Shown: positions 14,565-22,641, counted from the stretch's first letter. The stretch is DNA of 25,051 nt from JAFTYR01 sp964571375 (GCA_964571375.1 CAZNBL010000018.1:1-25051); one strand, 5' to 3'. Notes: generated from the letters alone by a model not told the origin. Program-made: numbers and translations.

Positions 14565-16021
14565 TGCCGAAAATCGTAATACTGCCGACCGATATCGTGA
14601 TTGCGCTTCTGATTGCCGCAATCATCGGGTACGGCTTTGCCGTCAGCCGATCCGAGGAACTGCAGGAGCGCTGGCGTTATGTGTTTTCTCAGACCGGAGC
14701 TCTGATTTCGATGACCGTACTGACGGTATTTCTGGCTGTTGCTGCCGTCGACTCAGTGCACTACCGCTCCGTTATCGACAGTAACGGCGCGGAAGCGGTC
14801 TATGACGTTACCGCACGCTCTCTGTTGGACGATCTGTTGCCTGAGCGCGCAATGCAGCAGGAAAAGAGTTATTCGGCGCCTTTAGCGGTGATGTCGTTTG
14901 AGAAGCATTCCGGTATTAAAGACGGCGTTCCCGTCCGCGATTTTGAGCCGCTGGATGCAGGCAGCCATCTTAAGGACCGCAGGGATCGTCTCAGTGACGT
15001 TTTCGGCCGCGCAGGATTCGGAATTCTTATCGGCGCCGTCTTGTCAGTGCTTACGGCCGCAGGATTTGTTGCGGTCCGGGTAATCCGCAGAAAACGTCCG
15101 CTGTCTGCTTTTTTTACTGCCGGTGAGTTCCGTTCCCAACGAACGGTCTGGCTGACGCTTTCGGTCTTGCTTCTGATTGCAGGTCCGGTCTTTTCTCTTT
15201 GGCCCTACTACCATGTGCTCGGTACCGATCAGACCGGTAACGATATCCTCTATCAGGCTCTGAAATCGATCAGAACCGCATTGGTGATCGGCACGCTTGC
15301 GACCGCTTCGATGCTGCCGTTTGCTGTTGTGCTCGGTATTTCTGCCGGATTCTTCAAAGGCAGAGTCGACGATGTGATTCAGTACATCTACACCACGTTG
15401 TCTTCGATTCCGAGCGTGCTGCTGATTGCGGCATCGGTATTGATGATCCAGGTGTTTATCGATACGCATCCCGGACTTTATGAAACCGGTCTTGAGCGCT
15501 CGGATATGCGTCTGATGATGCTTTCTCTCATTATCGGCATGACCGGTTGGGCAACGCTTGCGCGATTGCTCAGAGCCGAGACTCTCAAGATTTCTCAGAT
15601 GGACTACGTGCAGGCGGCAAGAGCCTTCGGTGCCGGCAGTTTCACGATTATGAGACGTCACATCTTCCCGAACGTCATTCATATCGTGCTGATCGTTGCC
15701 GTTTTGGATTTTTCTTCGATGGTTCTCTACGAAGCCGTACTTTCCTACGTCGGCGTCGGTGTGGATCCGACGACATACAGTTTCGGTTCCATGATCAATG
15801 CCGGCCGCCTCGAACTCTCAAGAACGCCGGTGATCTGGTGGAATCTTGCAAGTGCGTTTGCGGTGATGCTGTCTCTGGTTCTTTCCGCAAACATTTTTGC
15901 CGGTGTGGTTCGGGATGCTTTTGATCCGAGGCGCTCGCTCGCCAAGCCCGGTCGCAAGATTGTGAATAACTCTGTGAATAAATCGGAAAACCGCGGAGAA
16001 AAGGAGGGCGCCCGTGCTTGA
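14561..16021 (+). CDS. ABC importer permease, OppC/DppC type, with long N-terminal extension
   Basis: 486 residues, against about 300 for usual OppC/DppC. The C-terminal 290 residues form the normal permease: helix at 196-214, LGTDQTGNDILYQ at 220-232, helices at about 240-265, 277-300 and 316-335, EAA loop at 347-371 (MDYVQAARAFGAGSFTIMRR), then SYVGVGVDPTTYSFGSMI and the last helix at 427-450. Before it lie about 190 extra residues with helices near 9-27, 45-64 and 150-174 and a hydrophilic stretch at 65-149, probably periplasmic. ATGA overlap with the upstream permease indicates coupled translation. The C-terminal tail is charged. I know no function for the extension. Confidence 0.9.
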   Translation: MMPKIVILPTDIVIALLIAAIIGYGFAVSRSEELQERWRYVFSQTGALISMTVLTVFLAVAAVDSVHYRSVIDSNGAEAVYDVTARSLLDDLLPERAMQQEKSYSAPLAVMSFEKHSGIKDGVPVRDFEPLDAGSHLKDRRDRLSDVFGRAGFGILIGAVLSVLTAAGFVAVRVIRRKRPLSAFFTAGEFRSQRTVWLTLSVLLLIAGPVFSLWPYYHVLGTDQTGNDILYQALKSIRTALVIGTLATASMLPFAVVLGISAGFFKGRVDDVIQYIYTTLSSIPSVLLIAASVLMIQVFIDTHPGLYETGLERSDMRLMMLSLIIGMTGWATLARLLRAETLKISQMDYVQAARAFGAGSFTIMRRHIFPNVIHIVLIVAVLDFSSMVLYEAVLSYVGVGVDPTTYSFGSMINAGRLELSRTPVIWWNLASAFAVMLSLVLSANIFAGVVRDAFDPRRSLAKPGRKIVNNSVNKSENRGEKEGARA

Positions 16022-17810
16022 AATCCGGCATATGACGACTGAACTTCAGACGCATGACGGGGCGGTCCGTGCGGTCGACGACCTTTCCTTTACCGTGCAT
16101 CCCGGAGAGGTTTTCGCGCTGGTCGGCGAATCCGGATGCGGTAAGTCCATGACCGCTCTTTCCGTGATGCGTCTGCTGCCCGATAACGGCATTGTTTCAG
16201 AGGGCGAAGTACTTATCGACGGAGAAGAGATTCTCGGTCTTCCCGAATCTCAGATGCGTTATGTGCGGGCAAAAAAGGTCGGCATTATTTTCCAAGAGCC
16301 TGCGTCGAGTCTGAATCCGGTGATGACGGTCGGAGAGCAGATTGCAGAAACTATCGAACTGCACACGCCGCTCAAAGGGAAAGCGGCGGTGTCTCGCGCG
16401 GTCGAATGGCTCGCTCGGGTCGGTATTGCCGAGCCCGAACTTCGCGCCGGTATGTTCCCGCACGAATTGAGCGGCGGACAGAAGCAGCGCGTCATGATCG
16501 CAATGGCGCTTGCTGCCGAACCGGAATATCTGATTGCCGATGAACCGACGACGGCACTCGACGTTACGATTCAGGCACAGATTCTGGAGCTTCTTGACGA
16601 ACTCAGACGGAAATACCGTCTCGGTATTCTGCTGATCACGCATGACCTGGCAGTGGTTGCTCAGATCGCCGATACCGTCGGTCTGATGTATGCCGGGCAG
16701 CTGATTGAAACCGCCCCTGCAGAAGATTTCTTCCGCCGTCCTCTGCATCCCTATGCTAGGAGCCTGCTCGAAGCGCTCCCCGACGGCAAACGAAAGGAAA
16801 TTGCTCTTAAAGCACCCTGCGGCAGCGTACCGAATCTCTCCGAGAATTTTACGGGCTGCCGTTTTGCGCCCCGTTGTCCGCATGCGCGTCCGCTCTGCCG
16901 CAGTTCACGTCCTTTATTGGAAAATAAAGGAAGCCGTTCCGTACGCTGTTTTTATCCTGAGACGGCCGACATCAGTCTCTCGGTGAAGGAAGAAGCAGTA
17001 CCCGAGTCCGCTGTAAAAGAGACGGTTTTAAACATCGAACATTACTCGGTCCGCTTTCCGCTTCGCTCGGGTTGGTTTGAGCCAAAGCGCTATGTGACGG
17101 CGGTCGACGACGTCTCTCTGAAGGTAAGAAGGGGATGTACGACCGCGGTGGTCGGTGAGTCGGGAAGCGGCAAGACAACGCTGGCCAGAGGCGTGCTGCA
17201 GTTGCTTCGCAATGAGGCGGAAATCAGCGGAAAGGCCGAGCTTCTCGGCTGCGATCTCGGGACTCTCGATGAGAGAGCGCTTCGGGAACAGCGTCGCAAA
17301 ATGCAGGTGATTTTTCAGGATCCCTTCTCAAGCTTAAATCCCCGTATGCGTATCAAGGAGATGCTTCAGGAAGGCTTGTTAAGTCTGCGTCCCGATGTTT
17401 CGCGCAGCGAAGGTCTCGACCGTATCGAAGCGATGCTTGCTCAATGCGGGCTGCCCGCAGATGCGATGAACCGATATCCGCATGAATTCTCGGGCGGGCA
17501 GAGGCAGCGTTTGGCGATAGCGCGTTCTCTTGTGATAGAACCGCAGATTCTGATTTGCGATGAGCCGACGTCTGCGCTTGATGTTTCCGTACAGGCTCAG
17601 ATTCTCAATCTGCTGACCGAAATCCAAAAGAAGAATGACATTGCGCTGCTGTTTATCACTCACAACTTCGCCGTTGTGCATTATCTGGCCGATGAGATTG
17701 CCGTGATGCAGCACGGACGTCTTGTAGAAAGCGGAACCGCTTCGAAGATTTTCAATCATCCCGAAGCGGCTTACACGCAAAAGCTTTTTGAAGCAGTGCC
17801 GCACCTGTAG
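16014..17810 (+). CDS. Fused double ABC ATPase of the peptide-type importer
   Basis: 598 residues carrying two ATPase domains in one chain, equal to DppD joined to DppF. First domain: Walker A GESGCGKS (38-45), signature LSGGQKQR (152-159), Walker B YLIADEPTTALD (172-183). A linker of the oligo_HPY type follows with four cysteines (282, 288, 295, 312; GCRFAPRCPHARPLC), as in DppD proteins. Second domain: Walker A GESGSGKT (381-388), signature FSGGQRQR (492-499), Walker B ILICDEPTSALD (512-523). The GTG start has AAGGAGG upstream and overlaps the permease by eight bases. It ends 14 bases before the converging minus-strand gene, with no terminator seen. Confidence 0.95.
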   Translation: MLEIRHMTTELQTHDGAVRAVDDLSFTVHPGEVFALVGESGCGKSMTALSVMRLLPDNGIVSEGEVLIDGEEILGLPESQMRYVRAKKVGIIFQEPASSLNPVMTVGEQIAETIELHTPLKGKAAVSRAVEWLARVGIAEPELRAGMFPHELSGGQKQRVMIAMALAAEPEYLIADEPTTALDVTIQAQILELLDELRRKYRLGILLITHDLAVVAQIADTVGLMYAGQLIETAPAEDFFRRPLHPYARSLLEALPDGKRKEIALKAPCGSVPNLSENFTGCRFAPRCPHARPLCRSSRPLLENKGSRSVRCFYPETADISLSVKEEAVPESAVKETVLNIEHYSVRFPLRSGWFEPKRYVTAVDDVSLKVRRGCTTAVVGESGSGKTTLARGVLQLLRNEAEISGKAELLGCDLGTLDERALREQRRKMQVIFQDPFSSLNPRMRIKEMLQEGLLSLRPDVSRSEGLDRIEAMLAQCGLPADAMNRYPHEFSGGQRQRLAIARSLVIEPQILICDEPTSALDVSVQAQILNLLTEIQKKNDIALLFITHNFAVVHYLADEIAVMQHGRLVESGTASKIFNHPEAAYTQKLFEAVPHL

Positions 17811-17824
17811 GCGGCGCACCGAAG

Positions 17825-18577
17825 TTAATCGGCGTACAGATCGTCGAATTCGTCGTCGAGCGCGTTGACCTGAAGGTATTTCGGTGCAGTGACCGAACGC
17901 ACAAAGGCGTATTCGGCAATGGAGTCGAGTGCAGGACGGCTGCCCTTGATCAGTAAATAGATCATGCCTTCCTTATTGAAAAGGAAGTTCGGATTGACTT
18001 CGTAACCGCATTCGGCGGCGTAAGTCTTAAAGAGCTTGCGGCAGTCTTCTTCGGTTTTGCCCGGATAGGAGAAGAGAGCGACGATGAAGAGATCCTTGCT
18101 GTATTCGCCCGGCAGATCAATGCGGTCGAAGGTGCTGCAACTGCGGATGTTTTCAACGGTGCAAAGCTGATCGGCAAGGAAAGAGCCGGCTTCGATCGCT
18201 CTGATTTTGTCGGCAGCTTCTTTGATCCCGGAGCGCTTGCCGAGAACAAAGATTTCGGCTGCGCTCTGCTGCTCGGGTGTGTCGAAATCAAGCGACAGAC
18301 GGGAATAAACCGTACAGGGGTGCGCACCGATGCAGGTAAAGCCGAGATGCTCGATAAGCTGATACGGACAGCAGAGTTCGCCGGAAAACTCCGGATGCAT
18401 CGTTACCGTAAAGACAGCGTAATCCTCGGGGCAGGCGGTATCGGCAAGATAGGCAACGTCCGTGTAAAGGGAAGCGGCGTCTTCGGCAAGGCGCGATACG
18501 TTGGTATCGAACGCATACGGCAGGTTGTTCTTGCGGTAGAAGCGTGCGACATCGGACTGAGAATAACGTTTTGTCAT
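17825..18577 (-). CDS. Unrecognised protein coupled to ruvB; resembles the pre-protease region of IetS-like S8 subtilases
   Basis: 250 residues, no signal peptide or membrane helix, acidic C-terminus (DDEFDDLYAD). I do not know this as a named family. The order of motifs (MHPEFSG...PYQLIEHLGFTCIGAHP at about 60-88, AAEIFVLGKRSG at about 106-117, CTVENIRS near 139, LFKTYAAECGYEV near 183, IKGSRPALDSIAEYAFVRSV near 211-230) resembles, from memory, the N-terminal part of IetS-type S8 peptidases that pair with an AAA ATPase. No Asp/His/Ser subtilase motifs are present, so it would be that part standing alone. Its ATG overlaps the ruvB stop (ATGA) and there is no Shine-Dalgarno, so it should be made by re-initiation after RuvB. 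Real gene: likely. Function: unknown. Confidence 0.75.
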   Translation of the reverse strand: MTKRYSQSDVARFYRKNNLPYAFDTNVSRLAEDAASLYTDVAYLADTACPEDYAVFTVTMHPEFSGELCCPYQLIEHLGFTCIGAHPCTVYSRLSLDFDTPEQQSAAEIFVLGKRSGIKEAADKIRAIEAGSFLADQLCTVENIRSCSTFDRIDLPGEYSKDLFIVALFSYPGKTEEDCRKLFKTYAAECGYEVNPNFLFNKEGMIYLLIKGSRPALDSIAEYAFVRSVTAPKYLQVNALDDEFDDLYAD

Positions 18578-19605
18578 AGCGAGTCGAAAAGCGAATTGAA
18601 GTTGCGGGAGGTTGCTCTGGAAATGCCGAAATGGTCATAGGCCTTTTCGGTTGCAATGCGGCCTCTCGGAGTTCGTTGTACAAAACCCTCTTTGATGAGA
18701 TAGGGCTCGACCATATCCTGCAGGGTGTCGGAGTCTTCGCCCACGGCAGAAGCTAAGTTTTCGATACCGACAGGACCGCCGCCGAACTTTTCCATGATGG
18801 CGGTGAGGAAGTGGCAGTCAAGGCTGTCGAGGCCGATCGGATCGACTTCGAGCATATTGAGTGCGGCTTTGGCGATTTCTTCAGAAAGTTCGCCGTTGTG
18901 GCGGACTTCGGAATAATCGCGGACTCGTCTGAGCAGTCGGTTGGCGATTCGGGGTGTACCGCGCGAGCGGCAGGCGATTTCACGGGCTGCACCGAAATCG
19001 GTGTTCATGCCGAGTAGATGCATGGAACGCTGGACGATCTTGGTGAGATCGTCGCTCGTGTAGTACTGAAGCTGGGAGCGGATGCCGAATCTATCCTGAA
19101 GAGGCTTGGACAGGGAACCGGCGCGGGTAGTAGCGCCGACCAGCGTAAAGTGCGGCAGGTCGATCTTAATCGAGCGTGCGGCAGGACCTTCGCCGATCAT
19201 GATGTCGAGCTTGAAGTCTTCAAGAGCCGGATAGAGGATTTCTTCCACGGCAGGCGACAGACGATGAATTTCGTCGATGAAGAGTACGTCGTGCGGCTCA
19301 AGGCTTGTGAGCATGGCCGCAAGATCGCCTGCTTTTTCAATTACGGGACCGGAGGTCTGTCGCAGATTGACGCCGAGCTCATTGGCGATGATGTTGGCGA
19401 GCGTGGTCTTACCGAGGCCGGGAGGGCCGAAAAGCAAAACGTGGTCCAAGGCTTCGCCGCGGTTTTTAGCTGCAGTGATGAAAAGTTCCAGCTGCTCTCT
19501 GAGCGCGTCCTGACCGGCGTAATCGGACAGGCGGACAGGTCTGAGCGCTTTGTCGGCAAAGTCTTCGCGAGAGTTGCGCTCTGAAGAGATGATTCGATTG
19601 TCCAT
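18574..19605 (-). CDS. ruvB: Holliday junction branch-migration ATPase RuvB
   Basis: 343-residue AAA+ motor that, with RuvA, drives branch migration of Holliday junctions. Walker A GPPGLGKT is at 60-67, Walker B DEIH at 111-114, sensor 1 GATTRAGSL at 157-165 and the arginine finger in DRFG at 171-174. The C-terminal winged helix (about 265-343) ends with VQRTPRGR and the family-typical LFDSL tail. The length is normal. It follows ruvA after 39 bases; the site before the ATG (AGGG) is modest. The following gene starts inside its stop codon. Confidence 0.98.
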   Translation of the reverse strand: MDNRIISSERNSREDFADKALRPVRLSDYAGQDALREQLELFITAAKNRGEALDHVLLFGPPGLGKTTLANIIANELGVNLRQTSGPVIEKAGDLAAMLTSLEPHDVLFIDEIHRLSPAVEEILYPALEDFKLDIMIGEGPAARSIKIDLPHFTLVGATTRAGSLSKPLQDRFGIRSQLQYYTSDDLTKIVQRSMHLLGMNTDFGAAREIACRSRGTPRIANRLLRRVRDYSEVRHNGELSEEIAKAALNMLEVDPIGLDSLDCHFLTAIMEKFGGGPVGIENLASAVGEDSDTLQDMVEPYLIKEGFVQRTPRGRIATEKAYDHFGISRATSRNFNSLFDSL

Positions 19606-19644
19606 TCCGTATCCCTGTAAAACTTCTTATTCCGGTAAATCCGT

Positions 19645-20217
19645 TTAATTCTTTCTCGAAAGGTGCTTGAGTGCAAGGCGGATGCCTTCGGAGACTTCGA
19701 TGTCTGCGGCAAGTTCCTTGAGTGCTGCCTTGGCTTCTCTTTCGTTGAAGCCGAGAGCGAGCAGAGCCTGCAGAATTTCACTCTTGGCGCCGACCACGGG
19801 TTCGGAGACGCAGCTGGCGGCAACCTTGTCCTTGAGTTCGAGTACCAGGCGTTCGGCTGTCTTTTTACCGATACCCGGAACCTTGGTGAGCATGGCGGTC
19901 TGCTCGGTAGCGATCGCATTGCTCAATTCCGCAGCACTCATGGAAGAGAGCATGGAAAGAGCGGTTCTCGGACCGATACCGCTCACTTTGAGCAACAGAC
20001 GGAAGAGATTCTTTTCGTTGCGGGTTAAGAAGCCGAACAGAAGATGAGCGTCTTCGCGGACGATCATGTCGGTCAGCAGTACGACTTCTTCGCCGATTTC
20101 GGGCAGATTGTAGAAAGTCGACATCGGAACGTCGACTTCGTAACCCACTCCGTGGCAGTCAATGATGATCTGCGGCGGATTCTTTTCGATCAGTATTCCT
20201 TGCAGGCGTGCAATCAC
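19645..20217 (-). CDS. ruvA: Holliday junction DNA-binding protein RuvA
   Basis: 190 residues. RuvA tetramers hold the four-way junction open and load RuvB. The N-terminal OB domain starts MIARLQGILIEKNPPQIIID; two helix-hairpin-helix motifs are at about 78-90 (VSGIGPRTALSML) and 113-125 (VPGIGKKTAERLV). The C-terminal domain that touches RuvB is at about 143-190 (ALLALGFNEREAKAAL). The start is GTG, overlapping the ruvC stop as GTGA, with AAGGA inside ruvC, so coupling to RuvC translation is likely. Confidence 0.97.
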   Translation of the reverse strand: MIARLQGILIEKNPPQIIIDCHGVGYEVDVPMSTFYNLPEIGEEVVLLTDMIVREDAHLLFGFLTRNEKNLFRLLLKVSGIGPRTALSMLSSMSAAELSNAIATEQTAMLTKVPGIGKKTAERLVLELKDKVAASCVSEPVVGAKSEILQALLALGFNEREAKAALKELAADIEVSEGIRLALKHLSRKN

Positions 20218-20816
20218 TTTAGGATTCCTTCGTATTTCTTTGTCCAGGCACTTCGGGAACGTGCGCCGCTCGCCCCCTGACGGGCGGAAGCCGTTCCGCT
20301 GACGCCGAGCTTTTTGGTGGCGGGCAGCATACCGGTGAGGATACAGCGGTTTGCGTAACAGATTGCCGCAGCAATCGCATCGGCTTCGTCGCTTTGGAAG
20401 TCACGCTCCTCGTCGAGGAGCATGGCTACCATCTTCTTAACCTGTTCCTTGTCGGCCGTACCGGTTCCGGTGACGGCCTTTTTGATTTCGCGCGTGCTGA
20501 ATTCGCGGCAGACAATGTTTTTGAGAGCAGGCGCGCACATTGCCGCGCCTCTCGCGTGCGAAAGAAGAAGACTCGACTGAGCATTGGTGTTCAGAAAAGT
20601 CTTTTCAATCGAACTGACAGTAGGGGAGTGTTCCTCGATGACTTCCGTGAGTCCTCTGAGGATAAAACCGAGACGGTCGGAGAGCTCGCCCTGCGGAACC
20701 TTGAGGACGCCTGAGGCGACCCGGGTGTAGCGGCCCGGACGGTAGTCGATGATGCCGTAACCGGTGAAGTTCAGCCCGGGGTCGATCCCCAAGATCCGGA
20801 TGCAGGATGAGTTCAA
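20214..20816 (-). CDS. ruvC: Holliday junction resolvase RuvC
   Basis: 200-residue endonuclease that cuts Holliday junctions symmetrically. The four catalytic acids are all present: D12 in GIDPG, E71 in IEKTF, and D143 and D146 in SDEADAIAAAI, each five later than in E. coli. The start is TTG, three bases after the ffh stop, with GAGG about ten bases upstream inside the ffh end; no ATG or GTG is available before the GIDPG motif. The C-terminal 35 residues after KKLG are basic and Ser/Ala-rich, longer than in E. coli and probably flexible. It leads the ruvC-ruvA-ruvB block behind ffh. Confidence 0.96.
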   Translation of the reverse strand: MNSSCIRILGIDPGLNFTGYGIIDYRPGRYTRVASGVLKVPQGELSDRLGFILRGLTEVIEEHSPTVSSIEKTFLNTNAQSSLLLSHARGAAMCAPALKNIVCREFSTREIKKAVTGTGTADKEQVKKMVAMLLDEERDFQSDEADAIAAAICYANRCILTGMLPATKKLGVSGTASARQGASGARSRSAWTKKYEGILK

Positions 20817-20819
20817 GGT

Positions 20820-21890
20820 TTAAAAGCCTCCCATGCCCGGGAATTTGCCGCTCAAACCGCGGAAGGCGCGCATCATCTTGGCCATACCGCCCTTCTTCAT
20901 CATCTTCATGACGTCGCGGCTCTGTTCGAACTGCTTGAGAAGCTGATTGACTTCCTGGACGGTGACGCCGGCGCCGGCAGCAATACGCTTCTTGCGGCTT
21001 GCCTTGATGATTTCGGGTTTGCGGCGTTCCTGCGGAGTCATCGAGTTGATGATGCCTTCGGTACGGGCAACCTGCTTCTTGGCCTTTTCGTCGTCGATCT
21101 GGCCTGCGGCTTCGGCAAACTGAGCCGGAAGCTTTTCGAGCAGAGAAGAGAAGCTGCCGATGTTCTTCATCTGAGCAAGCTGAGCCTTGAAGTCATCGAG
21201 GTCGAAGTTGTCGCCCTTCTTGATCTTTTCGGCAATCTTCTGAGCTTCCTTGACGTCTACGGAGCGGCGGACGTCGTCAACCAGGGAGACGATGTCGCCC
21301 ATGCCGAGGATTCGGCCGGCCATTGCCTGCGGATCGAAGCGCTGGAAGCCGGTGATCTTTTCACCGACACCGATGAACTTGATCGGACGACCGGTGATGT
21401 GGCGTACGGACAGAGCCACACCGCCTCTGGAGTCGCCGTCGACCTTGGTGAGGACAACACCGGTAAGCGGAAGCTTTTCACCGAAAGCCTTGGCGGTATT
21501 GACAGCATCCTGACCGACCATGGCGTCGACGACGAACAATGTTTCGATCGGATTTAAGAATTTTTCGAGTGCGGCGACCTCGTTCATCATGACTTCGTCG
21601 ATGGCAAGGCGGCCGGCCGTGTCGACGATCAGCACGTCATAGAAGTGGCGCTTGGCGTAATCAAGGGCCTTTTCTGCGATGTCGAGCGGCTTTTCATTCG
21701 GGAAGCTCGGGAAGAAGTCGATGCCGGCCTGAGCGGAGACGCTCTGCAACTGATCGATAGCGGCGGGACGGTATACGTCGGTAGCGTACGGACAGAGCCA
21801 CACCGCCTCTGGAGTCGCCGTCGACCTTGGTGAGGACAACACCGGTAAGCGGAAGCTTTTCACCGAAAGCCTTGGCGGTATTGACAGCAT
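20820..21890 (-). CDS. ffh: Ffh C-terminal fragment (part of G domain and M domain)
   Basis: 356-residue open frame. The first 36 residues are out-of-frame translation of the extra copy; from TDVYRPAAIDQLQ on it is normal Ffh from about residue 141 to the end, including DTAGR, TKVDG and the M domain (QLLKQFEQSRDVMKMMKKGG). It lacks the P-loop, so as written it would not be an active GTPase. The apparent start is probably not used. Confidence 0.6.
   Translation of the reverse strand: MLSIPPRLSVKSFRLPVLSSPRSTATPEAVWLCPYATDVYRPAAIDQLQSVSAQAGIDFFPSFPNEKPLDIAEKALDYAKRHFYDVLIVDTAGRLAIDEVMMNEVAALEKFLNPIETLFVVDAMVGQDAVNTAKAFGEKLPLTGVVLTKVDGDSRGGVALSVRHITGRPIKFIGVGEKITGFQRFDPQAMAGRILGMGDIVSLVDDVRRSVDVKEAQKIAEKIKKGDNFDLDDFKAQLAQMKNIGSFSSLLEKLPAQFAEAAGQIDDEKAKKQVARTEGIINSMTPQERRKPEIIKASRKKRIAAGAGVTVQEVNQLLKQFEQSRDVMKMMKKGGMAKMMRAFRGLSGKFPGMGGF
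21402..21783 (-). repeat. Tandem duplication, copy 1 (382 bp)
   Basis: Identical base for base to 21784-22165 by reading both through. The boundary is ambiguous by one base, a G shared at the junction. The sequence left of copy 1 (GTG before GCGTACGG) differs from that before copy 2 (GTA), which sets the limit. Confidence 0.95.
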
Positions 21891-22584
21891 CCTGACCGAC
21901 CATGGCGTCGACGACGAACAATGTTTCGATCGGATTTAAGAATTTTTCGAGTGCGGCGACCTCGTTCATCATGACTTCGTCGATGGCAAGGCGGCCGGCC
22001 GTGTCGACGATCAGCACGTCATAGAAGTGGCGCTTGGCGTAATCAAGGGCCTTTTCTGCGATGTCGAGCGGCTTTTCATTCGGGAAGCTCGGGAAGAAGT
22101 CGATGCCGGCCTGAGCGGAGACGCTCTGCAACTGATCGATAGCGGCGGGACGGTATACGTCGGTAGAGACCGCCAGAATCTTCTTCTTGGTATTTTCTTT
22201 GAGCCACAGGCCGAGCTTACCCGCTGTGGTTGTTTTACCGGCACCCTGCAGACCGGCCAGAAGGATAATGGCCGGAGGCTGGGCTGCCAAATTCAGTTCG
22301 CTGGCTTTGGGATCGTCACCGCCGCCGATCACTTCGGTCAGTTCCTTGTGAACGATACCGACCAAGGCCTGACCCGGAGTGAGGCTGCCGACGACTTCTT
22401 CGCCCATAGCCTTTGTTTTGATTCTGGAGATCAGCTCGCGGACAACGGGAATAGCGACGTCTGCTTCAAGAAGTGCGATACGCACTTCACGCAGCATCTC
22501 CTGAGTGTTGGCCTCGGTAAGGCGGGCCTGGCCTGTGATGGTTTTTACGACTTTACTGAGTCGTTGTGTAAGAGAATCCAGCAT
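21694..22584 (-). CDS. ffh: Ffh N-terminal fragment (N domain and most of G domain)
   Basis: 296-residue open frame. Residues 1-267 are normal Ffh: the N domain (MLDSLTQRLSKVVKTITG) and the G domain through TKVDGDSRGG. From residue 268 the duplication junction shifts the frame and 29 unrelated residues follow to the stop. It lacks the last part of the G domain and all of the M domain, so it cannot bind 4.5S RNA or signal peptides. No clear Shine-Dalgarno precedes the ATG, which lies 71 bases from the divergent CcsA-like gene. Confidence 0.7.
   Translation of the reverse strand: MLDSLTQRLSKVVKTITGQARLTEANTQEMLREVRIALLEADVAIPVVRELISRIKTKAMGEEVVGSLTPGQALVGIVHKELTEVIGGGDDPKASELNLAAQPPAIILLAGLQGAGKTTTAGKLGLWLKENTKKKILAVSTDVYRPAAIDQLQSVSAQAGIDFFPSFPNEKPLDIAEKALDYAKRHFYDVLIVDTAGRLAIDEVMMNEVAALEKFLNPIETLFVVDAMVGQDAVNTAKAFGEKLPLTGVVLTKVDGDSRGGVALSVRYRRIPSRRYRSVAERLRSGRHRLLPELPE
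21784..22165 (-). repeat. Tandem duplication, copy 2 (382 bp)
   Basis: Exact second copy, offset 382 bases from copy 1. After it the normal ffh sequence continues (GAGACCGCCAGAATC). Confidence 0.95.
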
Positions 22585-22619
22585 GGAATTAATTCAAAAG
22601 GAAAGGGTTACAGCATAGA

Positions 22620-22641
22620 ATAATACCCAACTCTGTATTAT
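22620..22641. promoter_or_regulatory. 7-bp inverted repeat in the ffh/CcsA-like divergent gap
   Basis: ATAATAC (22620-22626) and GTATTAT (22635-22641) are reverse complements around eight bases. The gap is only 71 bases and must hold both promoters; the AT-rich arms may simply be two facing -10 boxes. No strong -35 box could be assigned to either gene. Confidence 0.3.

Larger units (their letters stand above)
20820..22584 (-). pseudogene. ffh: ffh, signal recognition particle GTPase, interrupted by a 382-bp tandem duplication
   Basis: Ffh binds 4.5S RNA and signal peptides at the ribosome and docks with FtsY; it is normally essential. Here the locus holds a whole gene in which 382 bases (21402-21783) occur a second time directly after (21784-22165). 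Since 382 is not a multiple of three, the frame breaks. Without one copy the locus is 1383 bases, giving 460 residues, the normal size, with GLQGAGKT at 111-118, DTAGR at 194-198, TKVDG at 252-256 and a methionine-rich M domain ending KFPGMGGF. As written, no single frame encodes Ffh. No second ffh is in the window. An assembly error is the likeliest cause. Confidence 0.93.

Noticed and set aside
17800..17830. Possible terminator between the double ATPase gene and the converging unknown gene
   Set aside because: Only a partial GTGCCGC/GCGGCGCAC pairing with no T-run; not supportable.
21250..22584. Two ffh-like genes as a real paralogue pair or split SRP
   Set aside because: The shared part is identical at DNA level and each half lacks essential domains; a duplication artefact explains this more simply.
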